Source of the DNA: Sphingomonas echinoides
Lineage (GTDB): Bacteria; Pseudomonadota; Alphaproteobacteria; Sphingomonadales; Sphingomonadaceae
Length of the DNA: 64,000 nucleotides
Assembly: GCF_029623395.1 (NCBI RefSeq)
Contig: NZ_JAPYKK010000016.1
Span: 1-64,000, forward strand
Direction of reading: 5' to 3'
Shown here: one piece after another, positions 27,832 through 37,205 of the stretch
Numbering within the stretch: the first letter of the stretch is position 1
Layout: every line of letters begins with the position of its first letter
Position numbers and translations under genes: made by a program
Notes under the pieces: generated by a model
Database searches by the model: none
What the model was told of the DNA's origin: nothing
Seen by the model: only the letters and a program-made list of their open reading frames with translations

Positions 27832-28104
27832 ATGGACATGTCGCACCCCGTCAAGCTCCCGCTCAGCCTCGAATCCCTGCCGCATCGGCAAGTCGCGACG
27901 GTCGCCGCGATCGACTGGGCGCATCTCTCGACCCCGGAAGCGCGTCGTCTCCGCGAACTCGGTTTCGATGAGGGCGTGGGGATCGAAGTGCTCCACCGCG
28001 CCAGCCTCGGCCGCGGACCGATCGCCTGCCGGATCGGCCGGATGACCGTCGCGCTGCGCCGCGCGGTCGCGGGTGCGATCTTCGTTTCGCCCGTCACGCA
28101 CTGA
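27832..28104 (+). CDS. feoA: Ferrous iron transport protein A
   Basis: 90 aa from the ATG at 27832 (a second ATG at 27838 is equally possible). SH3-like FeoA fold: LRELGFDEGVGIEVLHRASLGRGPIACRIGRMTVALRRAVAGAIFV. A small cytosolic partner of FeoB. It starts just after a Fur-like site and ends 11 bp before feoB, forming a feoAB operon. Confidence 0.92.
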   Translation: MDMSHPVKLPLSLESLPHRQVATVAAIDWAHLSTPEARRLRELGFDEGVGIEVLHRASLGRGPIACRIGRMTVALRRAVAGAIFVSPVTH

Positions 28105-28115
28105 GTGACCCTCCA

Positions 28116-29981
28116 GTGACGACCGCCACGCCGCTCGTGGCGCTGGTCGGCAATCCCAATGCCGGCAAGAGTGCGCTGTTCAACGCGCTGACCGGCGCGC
28201 GCCAGAAAGTCGGCAATTATCCCGGCGTCACGGTGGAACGGCATTCGGGGCGACTCGCCCTGCCCGATGGACGGGTCGTCGATCTGGTCGATCTCCCCGG
28301 CGCCTACAGCCTCGATCCCTCCAGCCCCGACGAGCGCGTCACGCGCGACGTCGTGACCGGTACGCAAACCGGCGAGCGGCTGCCCGATGCGCTGGTCGTG
28401 GTGGTCGATGCGTCCAACCTCGACAACCATCTCCGCTTCACGCTTCAACTGATCGCGCTTGGTCTGCCGGTGGTGGTCGCGCTCAACATGTTCGATCTGG
28501 CCGAGCGTGACGGGCTGACGCTCGATCCGAAAAAGTTGTCGGAAGAGCTGGGCGTCCCGGTCGTGCCCACCGTCGCGGTGCGGCGGCGCGGGCTCGAGGA
28601 ATTGAAGACGCTGCTCGGCGGGATCGTCGATGCGGATGCTGCGATTCGGCTGCGCCCGAGCAACCATGCGATCGGCGAGGACATCGTCACGCTGCAACGC
28701 CGCGCGCGCAAGATCGCGACGGCGGCGACCGTGGCGGAGGCGCCTGCGCGCCGCTGGGGCCATGCGTTCGATTCGGTCGCGCTTCATCCGGTGTTCGGGC
28801 TGGTGCTGCTGTTCGTCATCCTGTTCGCGATGTTCCAGGCGGTGTTCTTCGCCGGCGCCGCCCCCGCGGATGCGATCGCGGCGGGGTTCGACTGGATTTC
28901 CGGACGCGTGAAGGACGTGATGCCCGATTCGGTGCTGCGCTCGCTGATCACCGACGGGATGATCGCGGGCGTCGGCGCGGTGGTGAAGTTCCTGCCGCAG
29001 ATCCTGATCATGTTCTTCTTCATCCTGGTGCTCGAGGCGAGCGGTTACATGGTCCGCGCCGCCTTCCTGATGGACCGGGTGATGGCGAGCGTCGGCCTGT
29101 CGGGGCGGGCGTTCATTCCCCTGCTGTCGAGCTTTGCCTGCGCGGTACCGGGAATCATGTCGACGCGGACGATCGAGGACGAGAAGGACCGGCTGACCAC
29201 GATCCTCGTCGCGCCGCTGATGACCTGTTCGGCGCGGTTGCCGGTCTATACGTTGGTGATCGGCGCGCTGATCCCCAACATTAAGGTCCTGCCGTTCGTG
29301 GGGTTGCAGGGGCTGGTGATGCTCGGCCTGTACATCATGGGGGTGGTCGGCGCGTTCGTGGTGGCGCTGGTGCTGCGGCGGACGGTGACCAAGGGCGAAT
29401 CCTCGGGCTTCATGATGGAAATGCCCAAATACCAGATGCCGCGCCTGCGCGATCTGGCGATCGGGCTGTGGAGCCGGGCGGAGGCGTTCCTCAAGCGCGC
29501 GGGCACGACGATCGCGTTCACGACGATCGTGCTGTGGGCACTTTTGAGCTTCCCCAAGCCGCCCGAGGGGAGCCCGGTCTCGCCGGTCAATTATTCGGTT
29601 GCCGGACGGATCGCCAATGCGATCGAGCCCGCCTTCCGGCCGATCGGCTTCAACCGCGACATCGTGCTCGCGCTGATCCCGGCGATGGCCGCGCGCGAGG
29701 TCGCGGTGGCGGCGCTCGGCACGGTCTATGCGATCGATTCGGCAAGCGACCAGGACGAAGCCAAGATGGCGCAGACGCTCCATGCGCGGTGGAGCCTGCC
29801 GACCGCGCTCGCGTTCCTGATGTGGTTCGTGTTCGCACCGCAGTGCATTTCCACGATCGCCGTCACCCGGCGCGAGACCAACGGTTGGACGTGGCCCGCC
29901 TTCATGGTTGGCTATTTGTTCGCGCTCGCGTACATCGCTGCAGGCGCGGTCTACTGGGCCGCAATCGGACTTGGGCTCTAG
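28116..29981 (+). CDS. feoB: Ferrous iron transporter FeoB
   Basis: 621 aa from a GTG. The N-terminal G domain has G1 GNPNAGKS (residues 12-19), G2/G3 VTVERHSG...DLPG and G4 NMFD. The membrane part includes two gate (Nramp-like) repeats, with SSFACAVPGIMSTRTI and the pore-lining region. It is at the short end for FeoB (E. coli about 770 aa). The GTP-gated Fe2+ importer of the inner membrane; no FeoC is seen. An 833-codon open frame on the opposite strand is a shadow. Confidence 0.95.
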   Translation: MTTATPLVALVGNPNAGKSALFNALTGARQKVGNYPGVTVERHSGRLALPDGRVVDLVDLPGAYSLDPSSPDERVTRDVVTGTQTGERLPDALVVVVDASNLDNHLRFTLQLIALGLPVVVALNMFDLAERDGLTLDPKKLSEELGVPVVPTVAVRRRGLEELKTLLGGIVDADAAIRLRPSNHAIGEDIVTLQRRARKIATAATVAEAPARRWGHAFDSVALHPVFGLVLLFVILFAMFQAVFFAGAAPADAIAAGFDWISGRVKDVMPDSVLRSLITDGMIAGVGAVVKFLPQILIMFFFILVLEASGYMVRAAFLMDRVMASVGLSGRAFIPLLSSFACAVPGIMSTRTIEDEKDRLTTILVAPLMTCSARLPVYTLVIGALIPNIKVLPFVGLQGLVMLGLYIMGVVGAFVVALVLRRTVTKGESSGFMMEMPKYQMPRLRDLAIGLWSRAEAFLKRAGTTIAFTTIVLWALLSFPKPPEGSPVSPVNYSVAGRIANAIEPAFRPIGFNRDIVLALIPAMAAREVAVAALGTVYAIDSASDQDEAKMAQTLHARWSLPTALAFLMWFVFAPQCISTIAVTRRETNGWTWPAFMVGYLFALAYIAAGAVYWAAIGLGL

Positions 29982-30011
29982 CGGGCCCCACAGCAGCGGG
30001 ACTTCAAGATT

Positions 30012-30581
30012 ATGGCGGGCGGCAGCGTCAACAAGGTGATCATCGTCGGCAATCTCGGCCGTGATCCCGAAAGCAAGAGCTTCCAGAACGGCGGCAAGGT
30101 CGTCAACCTGCGCATCGCGACGTCGGAAACCTGGAAGGACAAGAACAGCGGCGAGCGCAAGGAACAGACCGAATGGCATTCGGTCGCGATCTTCAACGAA
30201 GCGCTCGGCGGCGTCGCCGAACGCTATCTGCGCAAGGGTTCGAAGGTCTATATCGAAGGCGCGCTCAAGACCCGCAAGTGGCAGGACGCGCAGGGCCAGG
30301 ACCGCTATTCGACCGAGATCGTGCTGCAGGGCTTCAACGGCGTGCTGACGATGCTGGACGGCGCGCCCGGTTCGGGCGGTGGTGCCGGCGGCGGCGGCGG
30401 CGGGGGTCGTGACGACTTCGGCGGTGGCGACGACTTCGGTGGCGGTTCGGGCGGCGGTGGCGGCTACGGCGGCGGCGGCGGCGGGAACCGGGGCGGCGCG
30501 AGCCGTGGTGCACCGGCGAGCGGCGGCGGCGCGGCGCGGGGCGGGTTCGCGGATGATCTCGACGACGACGTTCCGTTCTGA
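30012..30581 (+). CDS. ssb: Single-stranded DNA-binding protein
   Basis: 189 aa. The N-terminal OB fold ([20 protein letters not shown]...[10 protein letters not shown]...[11 protein letters not shown]) runs to about residue 112. A long Gly-rich linker (about 120-175) leads to the acidic tip DDDVPF, which recruits repair and replication partners. 30 bp after feoB, apparently unrelated in function. Confidence 0.96.
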   Translation: MAGGSVNKVIIVGNLGRDPESKSFQNGGKVVNLRIATSETWKDKNSGERKEQTEWHSVAIFNEALGGVAERYLRKGSKVYIEGALKTRKWQDAQGQDRYSTEIVLQGFNGVLTMLDGAPGSGGGAGGGGGGGRDDFGGGDDFGGGSGGGGGYGGGGGGNRGGASRGAPASGGGAARGGFADDLDDDVPF

Positions 30582-30613
30582 ACCGAACCGGTTGCGCTGC
30601 GTTGCACTCCTAC

Positions 30614-32137
30614 ATGATTAACGAACTCTCCACGGACGCGCCGATCGGCCACGGTTGGCGCGTCGATGAGGGAATGCGCGCGATCGCGATCGCCGAGCAC
30701 CGCATCGAAACGCTGCGCGACGATAGCGCGCTCAAGAAGATCACCGACTTCGCGGCGATCCTGTGCGATGCACCGATCGCGCTGGTCAGCATCGTCGAGG
30801 CGAGCCGCCAGACGTTCCTGTCGCGCACCGGCCTCGACGCGAGCGAGACCCCGCGCGAAACGTCCTTCTGCGCGCACGCGATGTTCGGGACCGACATCAT
30901 GATCGTGCCGGACGCGACGCTGGACCCGCGCTTCAGCGACAACCCGCTGGTGACGGGGGATCTCGGGATCCGCTTCTACGCGGGCATGCCGCTCATCAGC
31001 GATGGCGGCATTCCGCTCGGATCGCTGTGCATCATCGATCGCACGCCGCGCGCCGACCTGACCGATTTCCAGCGCCAGGGCCTCAAGGTGCTTGCCGCCG
31101 ACGTGCTCAACCGATTGAGCGACAGCCGGACGAGCGCGATCGCCCGCGCGACGATCGCCGACAGCGAGGGCCGGTTCCGGACGCTGGCGGACAGCATGCC
31201 GCAAATGGTCTGGTCGACCCGGCCCGACGGTTTCCACGATTACTATAACGCGCGCTGGTACGAATTCACCGGCATGTTCCCGGGATCGACCGATGGCGAC
31301 GCCTGGAACGACATCTTCCATCCCGAGGATCAGGCGCGGGCGTGGGAACAATGGCGGCACTCGCTTGCCACCGGGGAGCCGTATCAGATCGAGTATCGGC
31401 TGCGGCATCGCGACGGTACCTATCGCTGGACGCTGGGCCGTGCGTTGCCGATGGTCGATGCCGAGGGCGCGATCATGCGGTGGATCGGCACGTGCACCGA
31501 TATCCACGAACAGAAGCTGGCGAGCGAGGAGCGCGAGGTCATCGCGCAGGAGCTGAGCCACCGGATCAAGAACATCTTCGCGGTGATTTCAGGGCTGATC
31601 TCGTTCGCCGCGCGCGCGAACCCGGATTTCCGGCCGATCGCGGACGATCTGCGCCAGCGCGTCACCGCGCTTGGCCGCGCGCATGATTTCGTGCGGCCGC
31701 ACAGTGCGCGCTCACGACCCGAGGCGCGGCAGAACAGCCTGCACGGATTGCTCGACGCGCTGTTCCAACCGTATCAGACCGTCGATACGGCCCGCGTCCG
31801 GATTTCCGGGGCCGACGTCGCGATCGATGACCGCTCGGCAACGCCGCTGGCGCTGCTGTTCCACGAACTCGCCACCAACGCGGTCAAATATGGCGCGCTG
31901 TCGAGGGACACCGGGCATGTCACGGTCATCAGCGCCGTCGACGGCGACCAGATCGTCCTGACCTGGCGCGAACATGGGGGGCCCGACGTGTCGCGGCCCG
32001 AAACCGCCGGTTTCGGCGCGCAGCTGATCGATCTCAGCGCGACGCGGCAATTGGGGGGCACTGTCGTCCACCATTGGGCGGAAGACGGGTTGCAGGTGGT
32101 GCTGACCGTCGGGCGGGCTGCACTCAGCCGCGGGTGA
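30614..32137 (+). CDS. GAF-PAS HWE-family sensor histidine kinase
   Basis: 507 aa from the ATG at 30614 (a TTG at 30602 would add 4 residues). Domains: GAF (about residues 35-165, with FCAHAM...FYAGMPL typical of bacteriophytochrome-linked GAFs), PAS/PAC (about 190-300, MVWSTRPDG...GTCTDIHEQK), then HWE kinase with phospho-acceptor ELSHRIKN, HELATNAVKYGALS and the WRE...GFG ATP-binding box. There is no transmembrane segment, so a cytosolic sensor. It is convergent with an orphan response regulator 3 bp away, a likely but unproven partner. Confidence 0.9.
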   Translation: MINELSTDAPIGHGWRVDEGMRAIAIAEHRIETLRDDSALKKITDFAAILCDAPIALVSIVEASRQTFLSRTGLDASETPRETSFCAHAMFGTDIMIVPDATLDPRFSDNPLVTGDLGIRFYAGMPLISDGGIPLGSLCIIDRTPRADLTDFQRQGLKVLAADVLNRLSDSRTSAIARATIADSEGRFRTLADSMPQMVWSTRPDGFHDYYNARWYEFTGMFPGSTDGDAWNDIFHPEDQARAWEQWRHSLATGEPYQIEYRLRHRDGTYRWTLGRALPMVDAEGAIMRWIGTCTDIHEQKLASEEREVIAQELSHRIKNIFAVISGLISFAARANPDFRPIADDLRQRVTALGRAHDFVRPHSARSRPEARQNSLHGLLDALFQPYQTVDTARVRISGADVAIDDRSATPLALLFHELATNAVKYGALSRDTGHVTVISAVDGDQIVLTWREHGGPDVSRPETAGFGAQLIDLSATRQLGGTVVHHWAEDGLQVVLTVGRAALSRG

Positions 32138-32140
32138 GGC

Positions 32141-32539
32141 TCAGGCGAGCAGGACGAAATCGCCGCTCAGCGCTTCCTGGTTGAGGGTTTCGCCGGTGGT
32201 TGCCGCCGCTGCCGCGCACAGGATGGCGGATTCGCTGAAGGGCTTGCGGACATAGCCAAGCGCCCCGGTCGAGTGCGAGATCTGGCTTGGGTTGGCGGTG
32301 ACGAACACCACCTTCAACCCATATTGCTCCGACAGCGTCTGTGCGAGTTCGGGTCCGGTGGCGCCATCGCGCAGGTTGATGTCGACGAGCGCGAAGTTGC
32401 AATTCTCCGCAGCATCCAGCGCACCAAGCTTGTCCGCCGCAATCGCTTTGACTGCATAACCGGCGTCGATCAGGATTCGTTCGAGGTCCAGCGCGACGAA
32501 GATTTCGTCTTCTACGATCAAGGCAGTCGGGATAGACAT
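32141..32539 (-). CDS. Single-domain response regulator
   Basis: 132 aa, receiver domain only. LIVEDEIFVALDLE gives the acidic pair, ALVDINLRDG the phospho-accepting Asp, VFVTAN the conserved Thr and YVRKPF the Lys. No output domain follows. The FATGUY motif of the sphingomonad general-stress regulator SdrG is absent, so it is a different class. It is encoded convergently with the HWE kinase, its probable phosphodonor, and divergent from nothing on the other side: metW ends the metX operon 28 bp away. Confidence 0.9.
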   Translation of the reverse strand: MSIPTALIVEDEIFVALDLERILIDAGYAVKAIAADKLGALDAAENCNFALVDINLRDGATGPELAQTLSEQYGLKVVFVTANPSQISHSTGALGYVRKPFSESAILCAAAAATTGETLNQEALSGDFVLLA

Positions 32540-32567
32540 AACAAGAACACGATCTGGATGATGTAAG

Positions 32568-33197
32568 TTAATGTTGCGAACCCCGCGGAGAAAGCTTTGG
32601 TTCCGCAGATTCGTTAGAACTCAGTAGAAATACAGCATGTTCCGCGCGGAAATTGGCCGCGGCGGAGGTCGTTTGCTTGTCCCCGGAAAGGAACCAGGCA
32701 CCCTCGACCGCGATATCCCGCGCCTTCACGAACCCGCGGAAATCGTCGATCGTGACGTGATGGATGTTGGGCGTGTCGAACCATTGTTCGGGCAACAACC
32801 GCGTCACCGGCATCCGCCCGCCCCACAACAGCGACAGGCGCACGCGCCAGTGCGCGAAGTTGGGGAAGGACACGAACGCCCGCCGGCCGATCCGCAACAG
32901 ATGGTCGAGCACGACGTCGGGGCGATGCGCGGTCTGCAAGGTCTGGCTGAGGATCGCATAGTCGAAACTGGCGTCGGGATATTCCTTCAGGTCGATGTCG
33001 GCATCGCCCTGGATGACCGACAGACCGCGCGAGACCGCCGCCGCGACATTGCCCGCGTCGAGTTCGAGCCCGCGCGCGTCGACCTGCTTGGTGTCGCGCA
33101 ACGCGGCCATCAGCGCGCCATCGCCACAGCCGACGTCGAGTACGCGCGCGCCGGGCTCGATCCGGTCGGCGATGATCGCAAGATCGGGGCGGAGCAT
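32568..33197 (-). CDS. metW: Methionine biosynthesis protein MetW
   Basis: 209 aa from the ATG at 33197 (a GTG directly before it at 33200 is possible). SAM-type Rossmann start RVLDVGCGDGALMAAL, then ILSQTLQTAHRPD and the MetW-specific FPNFAHWRVR...PVTRLLPEQWFDTPNIHH. MetW supports MetX activity in alphaproteobacteria. Unusually it is separated from metX by a GNAT gene; all three are joined by stop/start overlaps. Confidence 0.93.
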   Translation of the reverse strand: MLRPDLAIIADRIEPGARVLDVGCGDGALMAALRDTKQVDARGLELDAGNVAAAVSRGLSVIQGDADIDLKEYPDASFDYAILSQTLQTAHRPDVVLDHLLRIGRRAFVSFPNFAHWRVRLSLLWGGRMPVTRLLPEQWFDTPNIHHVTIDDFRGFVKARDIAVEGAWFLSGDKQTTSAAANFRAEHAVFLLSSNESAEPKLSPRGSQH

Positions 33198-33634
33198 CAC
33201 TGCGGCGCCCGCGCGAATGCTGCGGCCTCGGGCGAAAGCCGTTCCATGTAGCGGTCGGCGCGGATCAGCGAATGGAAGCCGAGCGTCTCATACACCCCGT
33301 GCGCATCCCTGGTGGCCAGCCCGATCCGGCGCAGCGCGGCGTAATCGGGACGGTCGAGGAACCACGACACCATCCGCCGCCCCAGCCCCTGACCGCGTCC
33401 GGCCTCATCGACCCACACGTCGGCGAGCCAGGCGAAGGTCGCATGATCGGTGATCATCCGCGCGAACCCGACCTGAACGTCGCCGCGATACGCGCCAAGC
33501 GGATGCGACCCTGCAATTGCGCGCTCGACGAGATCGCGGGCGATGCCGGGCGACCAATAGCTCGATGCGAGCCAGCCGTGGATGCGGTCGATCTGCAACA
33601 GGCTACGATCGTCGGACAGGATGATATCGGTCAT
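33197..33634 (-). CDS. GNAT family N-acetyltransferase inserted between metX and metW
   Basis: 145 aa. GNAT motif A is [21 protein letters not shown] (acetyl-CoA loop) and [18 protein letters not shown] is motif B. It overlaps the metX stop by 4 bp and the metW start by 1 base, so it is translationally coupled into the operon. Its substrate is unknown; co-expression suggests either a moonlighting metabolic role or simple hitch-hiking. Confidence 0.88.
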   Translation of the reverse strand: MTDIILSDDRSLLQIDRIHGWLASSYWSPGIARDLVERAIAGSHPLGAYRGDVQVGFARMITDHATFAWLADVWVDEAGRGQGLGRRMVSWFLDRPDYAALRRIGLATRDAHGVYETLGFHSLIRADRYMERLSPEAAAFARAPQ

Positions 33635-34746
33635 GCGCCAGCCCTCAGGAAACCATCGACGACGCGGTTCAACTCGGGCGCCTCCAGCAGGAATGCGTCA
33701 TGCCCGAACGGGCTCGACAGTTCGACGAAACTGACCGGCGCGCCCGCCGCGTTGAGCGCATGGACGATCGCACGCGATTCCGCGGTCGGATACAGCCAGT
33801 CGGTATCGAAACTGACGAGGCAGAAGCGCGCCTTGGTCGCGCGGAAGGCGTTGGCGAGGTGGCCGCCATGTTCTTCCGCCAGATCGAAATAATCCATCGC
33901 GCGGGTGATGTAGAGATAGGAATTGGCGTCGAACCGGTCGACAAAGCTGATCCCTTGGTGGCGCAGATAGCTTTCGATCTGGAAATCGGCGTCGAACCCG
34001 AAGCTCTTGGCGTCGCGCGCCTGGAGCCGCCGCCCGAACTTGGCGGTGAGCCCGGCCTCGGACAGGTAGGTGATATGCGCCGCCATCCGCGCGACCGCCA
34101 GCCCCGCCGAAGGGGGATCGGCTTCCTCGTAATAGGCCCCGCCGCGCCATTTCGGGTCGGCCATCACCGCTTGTCGCCCGACTTCGTGGAACGCGATGTT
34201 CTGTGCGGTATGGCGCGCGGTGGAGGCGATGATGACGACCGCGCGCACTCGGTCCGGGAAGGTCGCAGGCCAGCTCAGCGTCTGCATCCCGCCCATCGAC
34301 CCGCCGACGACCGCCGCGAGCGTATCGATCCCGAGATGATCGAGCAGCATCGCCTGCGCGCGCACCATGTCGCGGATCGTGATGACCGGGAAGCTCATCC
34401 CCCACGGCGCCCCCGTCGCGGGGTTGACCGTCGCGGGGCCGGACGACCCCATGCAACTGCCCAATACGTTGGAACAGATGATGAAATGCCGTGCCGGATC
34501 GACCGGCTTACCCGGGCCGACCATCCGTTCCCACCAGCCCGGCTTGCCCGTCACCGGATGGCGCGAGGCGACATGCTGGTCGCCGGTCAGCGCGTGGCAG
34601 ATCAGGATCGCGTTCGAGCGATCGGCATTGAGCGTGCCATAGGTCTCATAGGCGATCTCGACCGGCGACAGCAGCGCGCCCCCGTCGAGCCGCAACGGCC
34701 CCGGCAACGTGACGTGGCGGGCAAGCCCAAAGCGCGTGTCGTCCAT
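33631..34746 (-). CDS. metX: Homoserine O-acetyltransferase (MetX family)
   Basis: 371 aa. Alpha/beta hydrolase with the nucleophile elbow GGSMGG (Ser150), oxyanion region HALTGDQHV, and the C-terminal SFDTDWLYP Asp and GHDAFLLE His. [13 protein letters not shown] is typical of the family. It activates homoserine with an acyl group for direct or trans-sulfurylation; acetyl versus succinyl preference cannot be settled by eye. First gene of the metX-GNAT-metW operon, divergent from the prephenate dehydrogenase gene with a 104-bp gap. Confidence 0.93.
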   Translation of the reverse strand: MDDTRFGLARHVTLPGPLRLDGGALLSPVEIAYETYGTLNADRSNAILICHALTGDQHVASRHPVTGKPGWWERMVGPGKPVDPARHFIICSNVLGSCMGSSGPATVNPATGAPWGMSFPVITIRDMVRAQAMLLDHLGIDTLAAVVGGSMGGMQTLSWPATFPDRVRAVVIIASTARHTAQNIAFHEVGRQAVMADPKWRGGAYYEEADPPSAGLAVARMAAHITYLSEAGLTAKFGRRLQARDAKSFGFDADFQIESYLRHQGISFVDRFDANSYLYITRAMDYFDLAEEHGGHLANAFRATKARFCLVSFDTDWLYPTAESRAIVHALNAAGAPVSFVELSSPFGHDAFLLEAPELNRVVDGFLRAGA

Positions 34747-34850
34747 GGCGGTAGCGGATAAGCGCGGGACGCGCCGGGTACAAGCGATGCTGCGGTTGGA
34801 CGATGGGGGGATGCTTGCCTTCGCCGAATCGATCCGCCATGTCGCGTGCC

Positions 34851-35759
34851 ATGTTGCCCTTCGCCCGCGTCACCATCATCGGCATCGGTTTGATCGGATC
34901 GTCGATAGCCCGCGCGGTTCGCGCGACCATGCCCACGGTACGGCTGACCGGCTATGACGCCGACCCCGAGGTCCGCGCGATTGCCGAGCGGATCGCCTTG
35001 TTCGACGATGTCGCCGACAGCAGCGGCGCGGCGGTGATCGACGCGGATCTGGTCATCCTGTGCGTGCCCGTCGGCGCGATGGGCGCCGCCGCCGCCGAGT
35101 TCGCGGCCGATCTGCCCGCGGAAGCGATCGTCAGCGATGTCGGGAGCTGCAAGGCGGAGGTCGTCCGCGCGCTGGGGGAGGCGCTCCCCGGCGCCACGGT
35201 CGTTCCCGCGCACCCGGTGGCGGGCACCGAGCGCAGCGGGCCCGAAGCGGGGTTTGCGACGCTGTTCCACAAACGCTGGTGCATCATCACCCCGCCCGAG
35301 GGCACCGATCCGCTCGCGGTCGAGCGCGTCGCCGAATTCTGGCGGCGGCTTGGCGCGGAGATCGAGATGATGGCGCCGGAGCATCACGACCGCGTGCTCG
35401 CAATCACCAGCCATCTGCCGCATCTGATCGCCTATACGATCGTCGGCACCGCATCCGACATGGAGGAAGTCACTCAGTCCGAGGTGATCAAATATTCGGC
35501 GGGCGGTTTCCGCGATTTCACGCGGATAGCGGCGTCCGACCCGACGATGTGGCGCGACGTGTTCCTGGCGAACCGCGAGGCGGTGCTGGACATGCTCCAG
35601 CGCTTCTCGGAGGATCTGACCGCGCTTCAGCGTGCGATCCGCTGGGGGAAGGGGGACGAGCTGTTCGATCTCTTCACCAAGACCCGCGCGGTGCGTCGTG
35701 GAATCATCGAGCAGGGGCAGGACGATCCGGCCCCCGATTTCGGGCGGACGCACGAGTAA
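34851..35759 (+). CDS. Prephenate/arogenate dehydrogenase
   Basis: 302 aa from the ATG at 34851; the ATG at 34839 (306 aa) is equally plausible. NAD-binding [15 protein letters not shown], then [24 protein letters not shown] and [14 protein letters not shown] are the TyrA/TyrC signatures. Converts prephenate or arogenate to the tyrosine precursor. No chorismate-mutase or ACT domain is fused, so this is the TyrC-like monofunctional form. It is divergent from metX. Confidence 0.92.
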   Translation: MLPFARVTIIGIGLIGSSIARAVRATMPTVRLTGYDADPEVRAIAERIALFDDVADSSGAAVIDADLVILCVPVGAMGAAAAEFAADLPAEAIVSDVGSCKAEVVRALGEALPGATVVPAHPVAGTERSGPEAGFATLFHKRWCIITPPEGTDPLAVERVAEFWRRLGAEIEMMAPEHHDRVLAITSHLPHLIAYTIVGTASDMEEVTQSEVIKYSAGGFRDFTRIAASDPTMWRDVFLANREAVLDMLQRFSEDLTALQRAIRWGKGDELFDLFTKTRAVRRGIIEQGQDDPAPDFGRTHE

Positions 35760-35787
35760 CGCGCTTCGTTGGTGTTGAAAAACCGTA

Positions 35788-35921
35788 CGTCATCCTGAAC
35801 TTGTTTCAGGATCCGGCCCTCCGCGAGTCCGGACGATGCCTGTTGCACGGTGGATGCTGAAACACGTTCAGCATGACGGCAGCTTTTGGGGCGCAGATGA
35901 CGATCAAACCACCGATTGCCT
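35788..35921. repeat. Dispersed intergenic palindromic repeat, copy C
   Basis: Same two palindromes, spacer and tail as 24741-24880, with only scattered substitutions. It is followed at 35924-35956 by another short inverted repeat of the TCCCGC...GCGGGGATGACG kind. Together these fill the 199-bp gap between the convergent prephenate dehydrogenase and plsC genes; no gene is present. Confidence 0.85.
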
Positions 35922-35958
35922 TTAATGCAAATGTCCCGCCTTAGCGGGGATGACGCAA

Positions 35959-36669
35959 CTAGAGTGAGGTCACCCCAGCTGGCTCCCGCTCCAGCGCATT
36001 GATCGCCGCGTGCACGCGCGCTTCCGCTTCCTCGCGGGGCAGCCCCGGCGGGATCGGCGTGCCGAACCGGTACGTCACCGTCCCCGGCACATGCGGCCCC
36101 TGGCGCGGCCACACCAGACCGCTGTCGATCGCGATCGGCACGACCGGGATCTTGAGCATCTGATACAGCCCGGCGAACCCTGCCTTGAGCGCAGGCTGTT
36201 CGCCCGGTGCGACGCGCGTGCCTTCCGGAAAGATCAGGATCGAGCGCCCCGCCGCCAGCGCCACCCGCGCTTCGCGCAGCATGCGCCGCAACGCGCCCGC
36301 CGATGCCTCGCGGTCGACCACGATCACGCCATATTGTTTCGCCGCCCAGCCCCATACCGGAATATCGGCGAGCTCCTGCTTCATCACGATCGCGGGATGC
36401 CGCAGCATTCGCCCGAGCTCGAGCGTCTCGTACATCGCCTGATGCTTGGCGGCGTACAGCACCGGACCGTCATAGAATCGCTCACCCTCGATCCGCTTGA
36501 AGATCCGCAGGAAGGTCCGCGTGGTCAGGCCGTGATATTGCGTCCAGAAATGGGTGTGCGCGATCATCGCGCGCGTGCCGAACAGCGCGGAAAGCACCGA
36601 GGTCAGCACGATCGGCACCGATCCGGCGTAGAAGACGATCTTGAACAGCAGGTTGCGCATCGCGATCAT
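35959..36669 (-). CDS. 1-acyl-sn-glycerol-3-phosphate acyltransferase family
   Basis: 236 aa. An N-terminal hydrophobic segment (LLFKIVFYAGSVPIVLTSVLSAL) anchors it to the inner membrane. Motif I is AAKHQAMYET (His-x4-Glu instead of the usual His-x4-Asp) and motif III is FPEGTR. PlsC-type acylation of lysophosphatidate or a related lysolipid. Last gene of ftsE-ftsX-ydcF-plsC, with a 4-bp overlap to ydcF. Confidence 0.9.
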   Translation of the reverse strand: MIAMRNLLFKIVFYAGSVPIVLTSVLSALFGTRAMIAHTHFWTQYHGLTTRTFLRIFKRIEGERFYDGPVLYAAKHQAMYETLELGRMLRHPAIVMKQELADIPVWGWAAKQYGVIVVDREASAGALRRMLREARVALAAGRSILIFPEGTRVAPGEQPALKAGFAGLYQMLKIPVVPIAIDSGLVWPRQGPHVPGTVTYRFGTPIPPGLPREEAEARVHAAINALEREPAGVTSL

Positions 36670-37205
36670 GTAGCCGCCCCAATCAGCAGCGCCACGCGGC
36701 GCAACAGCAATTTGTTATATTCGGCGATCAGCATCGGATAGCGCGGCTTGCTCGGCACGCCGTCGCCAAGCACGGTCGCATCGCCGTTCAGCGCGTTGAC
36801 CAGTTCCAGCCGCGCCCGCGGCAAGTGCCAGTCCGACGTCACCAGCCGCACCGAGCGATAGCCGTGTTCGCGCACCCAGTCCGCGGTTTCGTCCGCGTTC
36901 GAGCGCGTGTCGACCGCCTCGTGGCCAAGATCGATGCAGCAGGTGAACAACTGCGCGCTGACGTCATATTCATGCGCGAGCTCGCCGGGGCGGACTTGCG
37001 GGGCGACCCCGCTGATCAGCATGCGCTTGGCGGCATGGTCCTGCAGCAGCGCCAGCCCGCGCGTGATCCGCCCCGACGATCCGGTCAGCACCACGATCGC
37101 GTCGGTCGGCGCCCCCACCGTGGGCGCGGGTCCGGGCATCGTCGCCAGGAACAGCGCGAACCCGCCGCCCCACAACAGCGCGAGAAAGGCGATCAGCCGC
37201 AGCAT
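36666..37205 (-). CDS. YdcF/SanA-like DUF218 family protein
   Basis: 179 aa from the ATG at 37205, which overlaps the ftsX stop. A signal-anchor helix lies at residues 2-22, followed by the DUF218 Rossmann-like domain: DAIVVLTGSSGRITRGLAL, MLISGV, SNADETADWV, LVTSDWHLPRARL. E. coli relatives SanA and YdcF affect envelope permeability; biochemical function is not established. Its coupling to ftsX fits an envelope role. Confidence 0.88.
   Translation of the reverse strand: MLRLIAFLALLWGGGFALFLATMPGPAPTVGAPTDAIVVLTGSSGRITRGLALLQDHAAKRMLISGVAPQVRPGELAHEYDVSAQLFTCCIDLGHEAVDTRSNADETADWVREHGYRSVRLVTSDWHLPRARLELVNALNGDATVLGDGVPSKPRYPMLIAEYNKLLLRRVALLIGAAT

Noticed and set aside
27678..30179. 833-codon open frame on the minus strand opposite feoB, feoA and COQ9
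   Set aside because: It is the high-GC antisense shadow of three clear genes; the translation is His/Arg/Asp-rich low complexity with no domain and no ribosome site.
34747..34850. SAM-II riboswitch upstream of metX
   Set aside because: SAM-II elements occur before metX/metA in some alphaproteobacteria, but no matching pseudoknot pattern is visible in this 104-bp gap.
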